A stretch of DNA of 64,000 nt from an uncultured Alteromonadaceae bacterium (GCA_947494925.1 CANLWS010000009.1:186001-250000), one strand, 5' to 3'; shown: positions 8,134 to 18,777, counted from the stretch's first letter. Translations and numbers: made by a program. Notes: generated by a model not told the origin, from the letters alone.

Positions 8134-10080
8134 CTACTTCAGAAACGTTTTTGCACTGACCTGCATATTGGCGAGATTTTCAAACAGTTTGCTTTCTTTA
8201 CCCAGCTGACTGGCATAAATTTGTTTGTACGACAAAACCGCTTTCACATAATTGCGTGTTTCTTTATAGGGAATGGTTTCAATCCAGATATCCATTGGCA
8301 AACTGCCCTGTTCAGGCAACCAATTTTTCACTTTCCTCCAACCGGCGTTATAAGACGCGGTGGCAAGGATTGGGTTGTTATTCATTTTATCCAACAAGTA
8401 CCGCATGTACTGCGTACCTAACTGGGTATTCTGATCCGGATCATAAAGGGTATTGCGGCTGATCTTTTTCTTGCTCAGGTATCTTGCGGTACCAGGCATC
8501 AACTGCATTAATCCTCTGGCACCTGCCCCCGAGTTGGCATCCGCCATAAAGGAACTCTCGCGACGGGCAATGGCAAAAGCCCATGCAGGATCCAGATCGT
8601 TCAATTCAGAATTGGCCACAAGATGTTCGCTATAGGCCAGTGGGAAACGGCGTTTTACATCATCGAGGTATCCCGCTTTAGAAAAACCCCAGATAGCACG
8701 GTCATGCCATCCCCAGGAATCCGCTAACACTGCTGACATCAGTTTCTGAGTCTTATTTAATTGAGTCTGGAGATAAATCCATTCGCGCCGCGCACTGGTG
8801 TAACGCTTAAGTTTAAGGAATTCGTAAGCGCGCAACGCTGCAGGGTGATTGGCAACTTTCAGCAATTCCTGTTCACTGAACACCAGTGGTCGGTCGACTA
8901 TGCTAGGTTCCTGAGCCAACTTGCCACTGGCCAGAAAACCATAATAATGTCGATTTTTAGCGAGTTTCTGAAACTTTTCCTCAGCCTGGGGAGCGGCATC
9001 TATTTCTTCGTAGGCACGAGCCTGCCAATATTGAAATGAATTACCCTTAGAGATGCTTTCTGGCGCAAGATCAACTACTTCAATAGCGTGTTGCCAATCT
9101 TTATGACGGACGATATGCGCCAGGTGCCAGCGAAACAATTCGCTATCATCAACCAGTTTATTTGCACGCTCCAACCATAACTCAGCTTTTTCATGATCAT
9201 CAATGGCCAATGCAACTGCGAACTTGTTGGCGACTTTTTGTTCCTGCTCGGGCGTAAACTTGTACCTTCGAGTAACAGAATCCCAGCTTTTCAGGGCTAA
9301 GTCCCGATCGCGCCAAACCAACCTGGACAAGCCATAACTGAGAATTTCAGCTTCTTTTTCAGGATAGGTGCCTGGAAATTGAGATAATCGACTGACATAA
9401 CTAGGTGAGCGACGCGTTCTCAGCCATAAATCAGCCAGATATTTTTGATCATCAGGTAATAAGCTCTTTAAATAGGGAATTAAGGTGCTTTTTCCTCCAT
9501 CTGCAGCCAGTTTAAGTCTTGTCCAAACATCATCTTGGGAACGTAGTCCAGCTTTCTGCCATTGTTTAAATACCGGGTCGCACTCTTTCGGCTGGGATTT
9601 TCCAACCAACCAAAAAGCTTCTGCATCCAGTAAAGTTTGCTCACGCAGATCATCCCGGGCTAGTTTAAATTGTAGATTTTGGCAGGCTAATTTGTCGTCG
9701 CCTATATCTCGATAATAGTGTAAGAACAATGCACCCTGTTTTTTCTTGGCCAGATACTGCAACCACCTTTTTCGCAAAGGCCTGTCCAGGGGAGTGCCTT
9801 CATATTTGGTGAGAAACTCATCTATTTTTTGTTTGTTTGATAAATAAGGGTATGCAACCAAGGTTTTTAAATCGACATAGGGTGCGAGAGGGTAGCCCTC
9901 CAATTGTGATTGTAACCTTTTAAACTGGTTGCCTTTAGGTACGGCAGCAACACTTTCTGCTTTTGCAAATACTTTGCGTTGCTCTTTCAATTTTTGCTCG
10001 TCAATTTCCTGCGAGGTCACAGAGAAGGCCGAGACTGCCAGAATGACGGCAAAGCATTTTTTTGCTATTGAGCTGTACAA
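8134..10080 (-). CDS. slt: Soluble lytic murein transglycosylase
   Basis: Periplasmic enzyme of 648 residues that cleaves MurNAc-GlcNAc bonds to form 1,6-anhydro-muropeptides. It has a signal peptide (FAVILAVSAFSVTSQ) from a TTG start, a long all-helical superhelical U/L region (residues ~30-480) and a C-terminal SLT domain. The catalytic Glu is E508 in ARRESSF, followed by the family motifs GARGLMQLMP and ATASYNAGWRKV. The length matches Slt70. It is convergent with the small membrane gene, 7 nt apart. Confidence 0.94.
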   Translation of the reverse strand: MYSSIAKKCFAVILAVSAFSVTSQEIDEQKLKEQRKVFAKAESVAAVPKGNQFKRLQSQLEGYPLAPYVDLKTLVAYPYLSNKQKIDEFLTKYEGTPLDRPLRKRWLQYLAKKKQGALFLHYYRDIGDDKLACQNLQFKLARDDLREQTLLDAEAFWLVGKSQPKECDPVFKQWQKAGLRSQDDVWTRLKLAADGGKSTLIPYLKSLLPDDQKYLADLWLRTRRSPSYVSRLSQFPGTYPEKEAEILSYGLSRLVWRDRDLALKSWDSVTRRYKFTPEQEQKVANKFAVALAIDDHEKAELWLERANKLVDDSELFRWHLAHIVRHKDWQHAIEVVDLAPESISKGNSFQYWQARAYEEIDAAPQAEEKFQKLAKNRHYYGFLASGKLAQEPSIVDRPLVFSEQELLKVANHPAALRAYEFLKLKRYTSARREWIYLQTQLNKTQKLMSAVLADSWGWHDRAIWGFSKAGYLDDVKRRFPLAYSEHLVANSELNDLDPAWAFAIARRESSFMADANSGAGARGLMQLMPGTARYLSKKKISRNTLYDPDQNTQLGTQYMRYLLDKMNNNPILATASYNAGWRKVKNWLPEQGSLPMDIWIETIPYKETRNYVKAVLSYKQIYASQLGKESKLFENLANMQVSAKTFLK

Positions 10081-10408
10081 GAGAGTTTTTCTACACCGGG
10101 ACTAAAACCAAACCATAAAATATCTGACCGATTATGCAAGTTAATCCATTCGTTAATTTCAAAATAAAGTCTGAACGGGGTTGAAAATCACCGGTTCAGC
10201 TTTATGTATGTAGCATTGTGGTAATACCAGTTCGATAAAATTGTCTTCTGCTTGACTTACACTTTTATTTAGAACGCATTTTGTTAACCCAATTTTAGGT
10301 TGAAGTTTCTAATTTGTTAAACAAGACTTTAGCCACCCTACAAACAGGTTGAGCAATCAGCCTGAAAAAATAACTCATCATCCTGGCATCTGCTAAAGGA
10401 GAATAATA
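10081..10408. other. Divergent slt / fadB control region
   Basis: 328 nt with no gene. It must hold promoters for slt (minus) and fadBA (plus). TTGACT at 10252-10257 is a -35 candidate for fadBA, but no convincing -10 follows. A FadR or PsrA operator could not be identified with confidence. An AAAGGAG site precedes fadB. Confidence 0.45.
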
Positions 10409-12565
10409 ATGATATTTGAAGGCAAAAGCCTTTGTGCAAAACTACTGCAAGACGGAATCGCTGAGCTTGTGTTTGACGCCCAAGGTTCAGTCAATAAGTT
10501 TGATCAAGTCACAGTCTCTGAACTGGATCAGGCTACTCAGGCCCTAAAAGCAAACAGCGAAGTAAAAGGCGTCTTGGTGCGTTCAGCCAAATCTACCTTT
10601 ATTGTTGGCGCTGACATCACGGAATTCACCGGGCTTTTCAGCATGCCAGAAGAAGAAGTGCTTTCCTGGGTTGCCAAAACGTCTCAGGTATTCGATCGCT
10701 TTGAAGATTTACCATTCCCAACCATTGCAGCCGTAAATGGTTTTGCCTTGGGTGGCGGATGTGAAATGACGTTGGCCTGCGATCTGCGGGTTGCAGACAC
10801 TAGTGCCAGCATCGGTCTTCCTGAAGTAAAACTGGGCCTGATGCCTGGTTTTGGCGGGACGGTTCGCCTACCTCGTCTGATTGGTTCAGACAACGCACTT
10901 GAGTGGATGACAACAGGTCGTGACCGTAAAGCGCCAAAAGCTCTTGCAGAAGGTGCGGTTGATGCCGTTGTAGCCCCCGAAAAATTAGTTGATGCTGCGC
11001 TAAGTATGCTCAAAGATGCTATTGCGGGCGATCTGGATTGGGAATCACGTCGTGCTGAGAAAAAAGCACCACTAACCTTAAGTCCGAATGAAGCCATGAT
11101 GGGTTTTTCAACTGCCAAAGCTATGGTAGCTTCTCAGGCGGGCAAACATTATCCTGCTCCACACATGATGGTTGATACTGTTGCTAAAGCTGCTGGTTTG
11201 GATCGTGACGGCGCACTTGTCCTTGAAAACCAAGGTTTTGTAACCCTGGCAAAAACAGACGCCGCACAGGCGCAGGTAGGTATCTTCCTAGCTGATCAAC
11301 TTGTGAAAGGCAAAGGGAAAAAACAAGCTAAAGCAGCAACCAAAGCCGTTAACTCAACAGCAGTGTTGGGTGCAGGCATCATGGGTGGCGGTATTGCCTA
11401 CCAGTCTGCCGTTAAAGGCACACCTGTTATCATGAAAGATATCGCGCAGCCTGCTCTGGATTTGGGCCTGGCTGAAGCGTCCAAAATTCTAAGCAAAGGT
11501 ATGCAACGTGGCAAAGTTGATGCAAAGAAAATGGCATCAACTCTGAACAACATTGTTCCGACCCTAGAATACTCCGCGATTAAAGATGTAGATTTGGTTA
11601 TCGAAGCAGTAGTTGAAAATCCGAAAGTGAAAGGGATAGTGCTGAAAGAAACCGAAAGTGCTGTGGGCGAAGATACGGTTATCTGTTCAAATACATCAAC
11701 CATCTCAATCAACCAGCTTGCTGAAAACATGGAAAGGCCTGAGCTTTTCTGTGGCATGCACTTCTTTAACCCAGTGCACAAAATGCCATTGGTAGAAATC
11801 ATCCGCGGCGAGAAAACCTCTGATGACACCATCGCCACTGTTGTTGCGGCAACCCTTAAGATGGGTAAAACGCCGATTGTGGTCAACGACTGCCCGGGCT
11901 TCCTGGTAAACCGTGTTTTATTCCCCTATTTCGCCGGATTCAGCAAGTTAGTACTGGATGGTGCTGACTTTGTCGCCGTTGACAAAGTGATGGAAAAAAT
12001 CTTTGGGTGGCCAATGGGTCCAGCTTACTTGCTTGACGTTGTTGGTATGGACACAGCAGATCACGCGTCAGGCGTAATGGCTGCTGGTATTCCGGAGCGT
12101 ATGCAGAAGATTGGCAATGACCCGGTAACCTGTTTGTACAAAGCTGAACGCCTTGGTCAGAAAAATGGTAAAGGTTTCTACAACTTCGGTACTGATAAAC
12201 GTGGACGCCCAACCAAAGAAGCGGCTTCTGAAGCTTATGAATTGTTTGCTCCTCATTGCGCCGAGAAACGTGAGTTCGACAAAGAAGAGATTATCGCTCG
12301 TCTGATGATCCCAATGGCAAACGAAGCCATTCGTTGTCTTGAAGAAGGTATCGTTGCTAGTGCGGCAGAAGCGGATATGGCATTGCTGTATGGCTTAGGC
12401 TTCCCACCATTCAGAGGCGGTATTTTCCGTTACATTGAAACCATGGGACTGGCGAACTTTGTTGCACTGGCTGACAAATACGCCGATTTAGGTCCTGTTT
12501 ATCAGATTTCTGATGGCGTGCGCGAAATGGCCGCTTCAGGTAAATCATATTTTGGTCAGGCATAA
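10409..12565 (+). CDS. fadB: Fatty acid oxidation complex alpha subunit
   Basis: Protein of 718 residues with an N-terminal enoyl-CoA hydratase/isomerase domain (~1-190; oxyanion-hole segments [10 protein letters not shown] and [11 protein letters not shown], the latter with a catalytic Glu, and [12 protein letters not shown] with the second) and C-terminal 3-hydroxyacyl-CoA dehydrogenase domains (~315-715; NAD-binding [18 protein letters not shown], catalytic His in [14 protein letters not shown]). It carries out the hydration, dehydrogenation and isomerisation steps of beta-oxidation in an alpha2-beta2 complex with FadA, which follows 21 nt downstream. FadB rather than anaerobic FadJ, from the N-terminus and the partner gene. 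Confidence 0.96.
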   Translation: MIFEGKSLCAKLLQDGIAELVFDAQGSVNKFDQVTVSELDQATQALKANSEVKGVLVRSAKSTFIVGADITEFTGLFSMPEEEVLSWVAKTSQVFDRFEDLPFPTIAAVNGFALGGGCEMTLACDLRVADTSASIGLPEVKLGLMPGFGGTVRLPRLIGSDNALEWMTTGRDRKAPKALAEGAVDAVVAPEKLVDAALSMLKDAIAGDLDWESRRAEKKAPLTLSPNEAMMGFSTAKAMVASQAGKHYPAPHMMVDTVAKAAGLDRDGALVLENQGFVTLAKTDAAQAQVGIFLADQLVKGKGKKQAKAATKAVNSTAVLGAGIMGGGIAYQSAVKGTPVIMKDIAQPALDLGLAEASKILSKGMQRGKVDAKKMASTLNNIVPTLEYSAIKDVDLVIEAVVENPKVKGIVLKETESAVGEDTVICSNTSTISINQLAENMERPELFCGMHFFNPVHKMPLVEIIRGEKTSDDTIATVVAATLKMGKTPIVVNDCPGFLVNRVLFPYFAGFSKLVLDGADFVAVDKVMEKIFGWPMGPAYLLDVVGMDTADHASGVMAAGIPERMQKIGNDPVTCLYKAERLGQKNGKGFYNFGTDKRGRPTKEAASEAYELFAPHCAEKREFDKEEIIARLMIPMANEAIRCLEEGIVASAAEADMALLYGLGFPPFRGGIFRYIETMGLANFVALADKYADLGPVYQISDGVREMAASGKSYFGQA

Positions 12566-12577
12566 CAGACACCCTAG

Positions 12578-13750
<1,173 letters not shown>

Positions 13751-13772
13751 GCAAATTGCTGAAAGCAGCAAT

Positions 13773-13799
13773 AAAAGGCGCCTGATGGCGCCTTTTTAA
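13773..13799 (+). terminator. Intrinsic terminator after fadA
   Basis: Perfect GGCGCC-TGAT-GGCGCC hairpin (13777-13792) followed by TTTTT, 26 nt after the fadA stop codon. Confidence 0.9.
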
Positions 13800-13839
13800 T
13801 ATGAACAGCAAGTCTCAAATCTTTTGGGTATGCATTATC

Positions 13840-13971
13840 AAAATTGAGATGGTTGTCCAGTTATTTCCTCGCCATAGATTGAGATGGCTGTCCAGCTATT
13901 TCCTCAAAATTGAGATGGTTGTCCAGTTATTTCCTCGCCATAGATTGAGATGGCTGTCCAGCTACTTCCAT
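13840..13971. repeat. 66-bp tandem repeat, two copies, each made of two related half-units
   Basis: 13840-13905 and 13906-13971 are two almost identical 66-bp units. Each holds two related sub-units sharing ATTGAGATGG(T/C)TGTCCAG followed by (T/C)TATTTCCTC, so the core TGG(T/C)TGTCCA occurs four times. The same core recurs around the RAYT gene at 19866 and 21240. The second copy forms the last codons and stop of the HTH-TPR gene read on the minus strand. Confidence 0.9.
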
Positions 13972-15183
13972 TTTCCAGGCATTGAGTTTCAGATTATCCA
14001 ACAATGTGTTTATTTGCTGGCTTATCGGCTCCGCTTCAGTTCTATTGCCTCGCAGCTGATAAAGCTTGAACAATTGATAAAGAGAGAATACAAAAGGCGC
14101 AGATTGTTCAGGACTAATGCAGCATAGCCGCTTATGCAGATCTAAAAGCGAATCGAGATCATCATTGTGACGGTGAACTAAGATCGCAGCACAGAGAAGA
14201 GTCGGCATCGAGATGTCTTGTTCATCGGCTTTCTCAAGACTTTCATCAGCAAGTTGGGTGGCTAGGTCAAGCTGGCCTGTGGCGGCACTCACCCCGGCCA
14301 GATAGGCTTTAGAAAGCCTGATACATCGCTCGTAGCCAGATCGCTTTGCCACGAGTAACGCGCTTTCGCAACAGACGATTGCATTGTCACTGTCGCCTTC
14401 AATCAGAAAGGCCGCACCTTTCAATTGCAGTGCAGTTGATAAGAACAGATCCTTTTCAATGGAAGCTTTGTCAGGTGAGCACTCATCAATACATAGATTT
14501 GAGTAGCTAATCGAACGCTCAACCTGACCAGTGTATAAATAATACAAGGCGTAAGTATTGTAGAAATGCGCTTTTTCCTGACAGGCATGTTCTTTTCTTT
14601 CCTCACAACAAGTCAAATTGTATAGGCACTGCTCAAAATTGCTATCAAGAAAATGGAGGATGGCAAGCGCAAGATTGACTGAAAACATCTCTTCTTCGCT
14701 ACCGGATGACTGTGCCCTTGCCATGGCTCTGTCAAAGTACTTTCTTGCGGTTTTTTGTTTGCGATTAAAAAGAGCTGCATAGCCTAGCTTTGTGTAAAAG
14801 CTAGCAACGATTGCGCCGGGTAATTTTGAATGAAAGGTTGATTTAATTAATGAAATGGCGAGGCGGATTTTGCTGTTCATTAAAAGCTGATACAACAAAC
14901 TGTCGTTGTATAGTTCGTTAACCAGGATATCTCTGTTTTTTGTGCTTGGGTAAGAATCGACTTCAGATTCAGCCACAAGAGATTCCATCTGGCAATTCAA
15001 CGCTTCGGCCAGCTTTTTTAAATTTGCCACCCTGATGCGAGTGACATCACCATTTAACCAGCGTGTCAGTGTTTTTTCGCTTACTTTTATGGTGCTTGCC
15101 AGCCAGGTGTGTTTTATCGACTGCTCATTGATGAGTCGACCAAGATGATGCCTGTCTATGACTTCCGTTTTACTGGTGTTCAC
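13927..15183 (-). CDS. Xre-type HTH regulator with TPR-like sensor domain
   Basis: Protein of 418 residues from a GTG start. Residues ~13-65 form an Xre/Cro helix-turn-helix (HTWLASTIKVSEKTLTRWLNG as recognition part, then VANLKKLAEALNC). Residues ~80-400 are helical pairs with TPR spacing. DNA-binding head plus TPR body is the layout of peptide-responsive RRNPP regulators such as Rgg and PlcR, but also of unrelated Gram-negative regulators, so a peptide ligand is only a hypothesis. The last ~16 residues (MEVAGQPSQSMARK) are encoded by the 66-bp tandem repeat, so the native C-terminus may have been replaced. Divergent from a small outer-membrane protein. Confidence 0.75.
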   Translation of the reverse strand: MNTSKTEVIDRHHLGRLINEQSIKHTWLASTIKVSEKTLTRWLNGDVTRIRVANLKKLAEALNCQMESLVAESEVDSYPSTKNRDILVNELYNDSLLYQLLMNSKIRLAISLIKSTFHSKLPGAIVASFYTKLGYAALFNRKQKTARKYFDRAMARAQSSGSEEEMFSVNLALAILHFLDSNFEQCLYNLTCCEERKEHACQEKAHFYNTYALYYLYTGQVERSISYSNLCIDECSPDKASIEKDLFLSTALQLKGAAFLIEGDSDNAIVCCESALLVAKRSGYERCIRLSKAYLAGVSAATGQLDLATQLADESLEKADEQDISMPTLLCAAILVHRHNDDLDSLLDLHKRLCCISPEQSAPFVFSLYQLFKLYQLRGNRTEAEPISQQINTLLDNLKLNAWKMEVAGQPSQSMARK

Positions 15184-15372
15184 TTATAGCCGCATATGCC
15201 AATTTGATGCTTTGGCTGATTATCCACAAATCTGAGATAGAGTGCATGGGGTAAATCACCCTACAATTGTAGCGAAATATGTCCCCTTATGTCCGTTGTT
15301 TGATATCTCATCCATGGCTAGCATGGATCCTCTCAAACAGCCCCAACCTTAAGGATAATGGAGACAGTATTG

Positions 15373-15942
15373 ATGCAAGTGATTAAATATTCCCTAATCG
15401 CAATTTTATTAGCAGCGAGTTCACCCCTTGTTGCACAAGACGCTCGTATTATATTGGGCATTGAAGTAGGCAGAAGCTCCTTGGATTTAGACAGAGAACT
15501 CGAAATCAATATCGACCCTGAAGCTTTGGATGACAGAGGGCTTAGCGCGACTTATTCCGCCGCGTATGAATGGAAGAATAATTTCCTGGTTGAAGGAAGC
15601 TTGGCATTTTCGGGCAATGGTTTGTTCACCTTGGGATTGACCGATTTCTATAAAACCTCTGAGGCAAGACTTATGATTGGCTACGGGATTGACCTGTCAG
15701 AACATGTCCGTCTCGTTCCGGCAATAGGCTTAAGTCGCTGGAAAGCAGAACTGCAGGAGAGCGCCTTTTTCAATCCTGGCCCAGAGGATGAGGCTAGTAT
15801 TGATGGAACAGACCTGACTTACAAAATAAGTCTGGAGTTTCCAATCAGGAATGGGTTTTTGATTTCACTTTCCCATGGGGAGACAAAAATCGATGTCGGT
15901 TCACTCAACATGACCCAGCTAGGATTAAAATATGCGTTTTAG
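15373..15942 (+). CDS. Small outer-membrane beta-barrel protein
   Basis: Protein of 189 residues. The start at 15373 has a GGAG site 9 nt upstream; an in-frame ATG 15 nt earlier has its purine run only 2 nt away. A signal peptide (MQVIKYSLIAILLAASSPLVAQ) is followed by alternating polar/hydrophobic strands and a C-terminal Phe (GLKYAF), the Bam-recognition signature of outer-membrane barrels. It resembles eight-stranded OMP_b-brl proteins; function unknown. The divergent HTH-TPR gene is the natural candidate regulator. Confidence 0.75.
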   Translation: MQVIKYSLIAILLAASSPLVAQDARIILGIEVGRSSLDLDRELEINIDPEALDDRGLSATYSAAYEWKNNFLVEGSLAFSGNGLFTLGLTDFYKTSEARLMIGYGIDLSEHVRLVPAIGLSRWKAELQESAFFNPGPEDEASIDGTDLTYKISLEFPIRNGFLISLSHGETKIDVGSLNMTQLGLKYAF

Positions 15943-16368
15943 AGAGTCGAGTATTTAATGAAGGTTGTTGGAATAGCAAACGAAATCTATTGAGAATCGC
16001 TGCTTCCCGCACAACCAACTAAGACCGCAGCACTAAGCCCTGAAAACATCGTTTTCAACTTCAGGTGAAATCCCATCACTTTTTCCTGTTTGCTCTTTTT
16101 TATCTCACTAGGCTAAACAGAGTATATTGGTGAAGTCTGCCAAATTCCTAGGCAACCGTTGTTTCACCTTTACGTTTTTTGTTGAATAAGATGAGTGGAA
16201 GCGCTTATTACGCTGCATTTTTCTTTTATTGAAGGCGCATTGCTGTCAACAGTGCGCGGAGACAAGTATCGCAGCTCCATCGGGATGCTCCGAAGCCAAC
16301 AGAAAAGGTAAATTTTTTATCTTTTTCATCACTCAACTTTCGAAAATTTGTAATTTAACCGCCTTATC

Positions 16369-16397
16369 TTGACGAACATCTTTACAACCCATAAAAC
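16369..16397 (+). promoter_or_regulatory. Putative promoter of the xylanase gene
   Basis: TTGACG (16369-16374), 17-nt spacer, TAAAAC (16392-16397). The -35 is near consensus. The predicted start of transcription is about 25 nt upstream of the LacI-type operator. Confidence 0.5.
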
Positions 16398-16430
16398 TTT
16401 TAATCACATTTTATTAACACCATTAAAAAT

Positions 16431-16442
16431 GAAAACGTTTTC
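16431..16442. promoter_or_regulatory. LacI-family operator candidate
   Basis: GAAAACGTTTTC is a perfect palindrome with the central CG typical of LacI/GalR-family operators. It lies downstream of the -10 element and 82 nt before the xylanase ATG, a position suited to repression relieved by a sugar. The cognate LacI protein is not in this window. Confidence 0.55.
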
Positions 16443-16524
16443 TCCAACTGGCTGATGGGGAAGAGTGTTTTGTTGTCACTTGAAAAGGCCATATTAAAAA
16501 CAACAAACTTAGAGGAAAGCGCGA

Positions 16525-17334
16525 ATGAAAATAAGTATCTTGGCAAGTACACTGCTCCTTGGCACCCTTTGGTTGTCGGCTCCTGGCGAAGCTGAAGCGG
16601 CGAGTATCACAAAGACCATTTGTGATCCGGCTGCTGATTCTGACAATGGTTTCGGCTCAGGTACCTATCAAGGTCAGTTCTATTCATGGTTTGAATTAAG
16701 TCAGAACAATATTACCGACTGCAAAGTAAAAATTGGCTTCTACAATGATGCCAATCGTCATTTCCGAGCCGAATGGGACATGGCCCGATCCTGGGGCGAA
16801 GATGCCGTAGGCGGTCTCGGCTGGAGCAATGGCTCCCGTAACCGTAAAATCGGTTACAACGTGGGCGAACTGACCAGCAACTCCAACATTCAAAAAGCTT
16901 TGATTGCCCTATACGGATGGTCCTGTCGTGGCAACACATCTCAGGAATATTACGTTGTTGATACCTGGAAGGGCCCCGGACAATTTGTTCCTTGGGATGA
17001 AAATGCCAGCGCTCCGGCTTCAAGCAGAGGAACAGTGAACGCCAACGGCGCGACTTACGACGTGTACGTTGTCGACAGAAATGGCGCTCAATACTGTGGT
17101 AGCGGTGATAGTCGAAACTTCAAACAATACTGGAGTGTGCGTCGCTCACCAACCAGTATCGGAAATAATCACAATATGGACTTTAGACCTCATGTGAATC
17201 GCTGGGATAATTCTGATTTGGGCTTTGATCGCAGTGGTCTGGGAAATGGCTATCAGATTTTCGCCATTGAAATATTTGGCGATGCCAACCTGAATCACAA
17301 CGGTGCCGTCGATGCATCAGTCTGGCTGCGCTAA
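16525..17334 (+). CDS. Secreted endo-1,4-beta-xylanase, GH11
   Basis: Protein of 269 residues with a Sec signal peptide ending near residue 26 (GEAEAAS). The mature part follows the GH11 jelly-roll pattern: IALYGWSCRG, EYYVVDTWKGPG with nucleophile E141, GATYDVYVVDRN, FKQYWSVRRS, and YQIFAIEIFG with acid/base E249. Both catalytic glutamates are present, so the enzyme should cleave xylan internally outside the cell. The family is usually about 180-200 residues in the catalytic part; this one is longer, with extra Cys residues (C33, C66, C134, C191), and is a divergent member. It sits behind a LacI-type operator, as sugar-controlled hydrolases often do. Confidence 0.82.
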   Translation: MKISILASTLLLGTLWLSAPGEAEAASITKTICDPAADSDNGFGSGTYQGQFYSWFELSQNNITDCKVKIGFYNDANRHFRAEWDMARSWGEDAVGGLGWSNGSRNRKIGYNVGELTSNSNIQKALIALYGWSCRGNTSQEYYVVDTWKGPGQFVPWDENASAPASSRGTVNANGATYDVYVVDRNGAQYCGSGDSRNFKQYWSVRRSPTSIGNNHNMDFRPHVNRWDNSDLGFDRSGLGNGYQIFAIEIFGDANLNHNGAVDASVWLR

Positions 17335-17349
17335 AAGGGCGCAACAGTG

Positions 17350-18495
17350 ATGAAAAAAGAGAGCCTGAACAGACGTATAGTCTGCAAACTAACGGACTAT
17401 ACAACATTCGTCTTTCATGCTTTCTTTTATCTCACACCGATTTTTATGCTGTATAAATTGTCATCCAAGCTCTGGTTGTACTCAGTCGCACTCTTGTTGA
17501 TCTTAAGCCTTGGATTAATTGTGTTGACGACCTCATCAAAAGTTGTTCCCTGGCAAAACCAGGTTATCCAAAGTGGAGAAAATGCTGAGATTAGCGGACT
17601 TGCCAGCGCAACGGAAGAGCATGAGTTCACCAGCCTGGATATCGATTTGGAATCGGCTGTATCCTCAATGGAAGAAAGTAAGCTAACACTGTCTTCTTCT
17701 GCGCAATTACCCATGCTTGTCACAATGGGCCTGGCGGATATGCTTGAAAACATTGACAGACTGCAAGTATCAATGCAATCAAACGACACCATCGCCAGTC
17801 AATATGACTTACTAAAGAGCTTCTTGTTCGAAAACCCGGAATATGCTGAAGATGCACACTTATTATTGAGTGCCTATGCTCACGGCAGCACCCAATACCG
17901 GATGTTGATAGCTGCCATTGCTGGTTTGCCAAACTTGATATCGGGAGAGCTGTTGTTAGGGGCAGTCGATGAATTTAAGGCGCAAGGAAGTGAGCAATCA
18001 GGGAAGCAAATGGTTGACTTGATATCCGCTTTACCTGCAAAAGAGGTGTCTAATGATGTGATGCGCGCCTTAATTGATTTCGGGCTAGATGAAAGGCCCA
18101 GTCTAGTACTCACACTAGACATAATCGCGCTGATTGATCAATCCAGGCTTGAGCTTTACGAGCGAAAATCATTGGCCTGGAAGCTAGAGAGAAATATGGA
18201 AGGAGCGTCACAGAATCATTTAGAACGAATTGTGCCGCAACTGTTAAGTATTCTGCCTTTAGAAGAGCGTGCAAATAAGGCGCTGAAATTTCTGTATGGT
18301 ACCTATTCTTCAGACATCAAAAGTCTGGTTCTGGAAAGTGTCACCGCAGGTATAGTGCCATCGTCTGATAAGCTAAAAGATCTTCTTTTAGATTTGGCTG
18401 CCAACCCAGATTATCTAATTTCAGCGGAAATCAGTGAGGTACTCAAAAATGAAGTTGCCCTGTCAGAACAGGAGAAATACTCCCTGTCTCTATGA
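17350..18495 (+). CDS. Membrane-anchored helical protein of unknown function
   Basis: Up to 381 residues. It has one or two hydrophobic segments at the N-terminus (~18-33 and ~38-60), then a hydrophilic, Leu/Ser/Glu-rich helical region that appears to repeat like HEAT/Sel1-type helices. No known domain was recognised. ATG 17350 has an AGGG site and lies 15 nt after the xylanase stop. ATG 17446 would start just before the stronger membrane segment and would leave the inverted repeat at 17375-17402 outside the gene, so the start is unresolved. Possibly co-transcribed with the xylanase. Confidence 0.6.
   Translation: MKKESLNRRIVCKLTDYTTFVFHAFFYLTPIFMLYKLSSKLWLYSVALLLILSLGLIVLTTSSKVVPWQNQVIQSGENAEISGLASATEEHEFTSLDIDLESAVSSMEESKLTLSSSAQLPMLVTMGLADMLENIDRLQVSMQSNDTIASQYDLLKSFLFENPEYAEDAHLLLSAYAHGSTQYRMLIAAIAGLPNLISGELLLGAVDEFKAQGSEQSGKQMVDLISALPAKEVSNDVMRALIDFGLDERPSLVLTLDIIALIDQSRLELYERKSLAWKLERNMEGASQNHLERIVPQLLSILPLEERANKALKFLYGTYSSDIKSLVLESVTAGIVPSSDKLKDLLLDLAANPDYLISAEISEVLKNEVALSEQEKYSLSL
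17375..17402. repeat. 8-bp inverted repeat after the xylanase gene
   Basis: GTATAGTC (17375-17382) and GACTATAC (17395-17402) are exact inverted copies around a 12-nt loop, 41 nt after the xylanase stop. No T-run follows, so it is either a weak terminator, an mRNA 3'-end stem or an operator. Confidence 0.5.
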
Positions 18496-18564
18496 TTTTT
18501 GCTGAAACATATGATTTGGTTTGGATTAGAAGCTTTATCGAGAGCGCCATTTTACCATTGGTAA

Positions 18565-18777
18565 TTAAACCCTGTAGCTACGGACCAGGTCCACCAGCCG
18601 CCCTCTCACTTGTTTGGTCAGCCCAAGGCTAACCAAGGCACCAGACAATAAAGTGATAAACACAATGCTCTTATAAATTTTCACACCTGTCAGCGCCATT
18701 ACAGCAATCAGACAGGCTGCATATGCGAGTCCGATAAACCCTAGTGCGAGGCAGATCCCTTTAAACTCTTTGTTCAT
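18565..18777 (-). CDS. Small two-helix membrane protein
   Basis: Protein of 70 residues with two membrane segments (about 9-30 and 36-53) and a basic C-terminal tail (KQVRGRLVDLVRSYRV). Its gene is convergent with the helical protein upstream. No family recognised. A predominantly hydrophobic coding pattern with a charged tail supports a real gene. Confidence 0.5.
   Translation of the reverse strand: MNKEFKGICLALGFIGLAYAACLIAVMALTGVKIYKSIVFITLLSGALVSLGLTKQVRGRLVDLVRSYRV

Larger units (their letters stand above)
15943..16524. other. Long regulatory region upstream of the xylanase gene
   Basis: 582 nt without a gene. It holds the xylanase promoter and a LacI-type operator (listed separately). 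It also has a GC-rich stem (GCGCATTG 16235-16242 with CAGTGCGC 16250-16257) without a T-run, and a second operator-like core, GGAAGCGCTT, at about 16197-16206. Confidence 0.5.

Noticed and set aside
10114-10134. FadR-like sequence upstream of fadB (ATCTGACCGAT)
   Set aside because: Only partial similarity to the FadR consensus and about 280 nt from fadB; not enough to call.
13801-14127. Plus-strand ORF of 108 codons after fadA
   Set aside because: It is made of the tandem repeat plus the antisense of the HTH-TPR gene; repetitive QLFPRHRLRW peptides reflect the repeat, not a protein.
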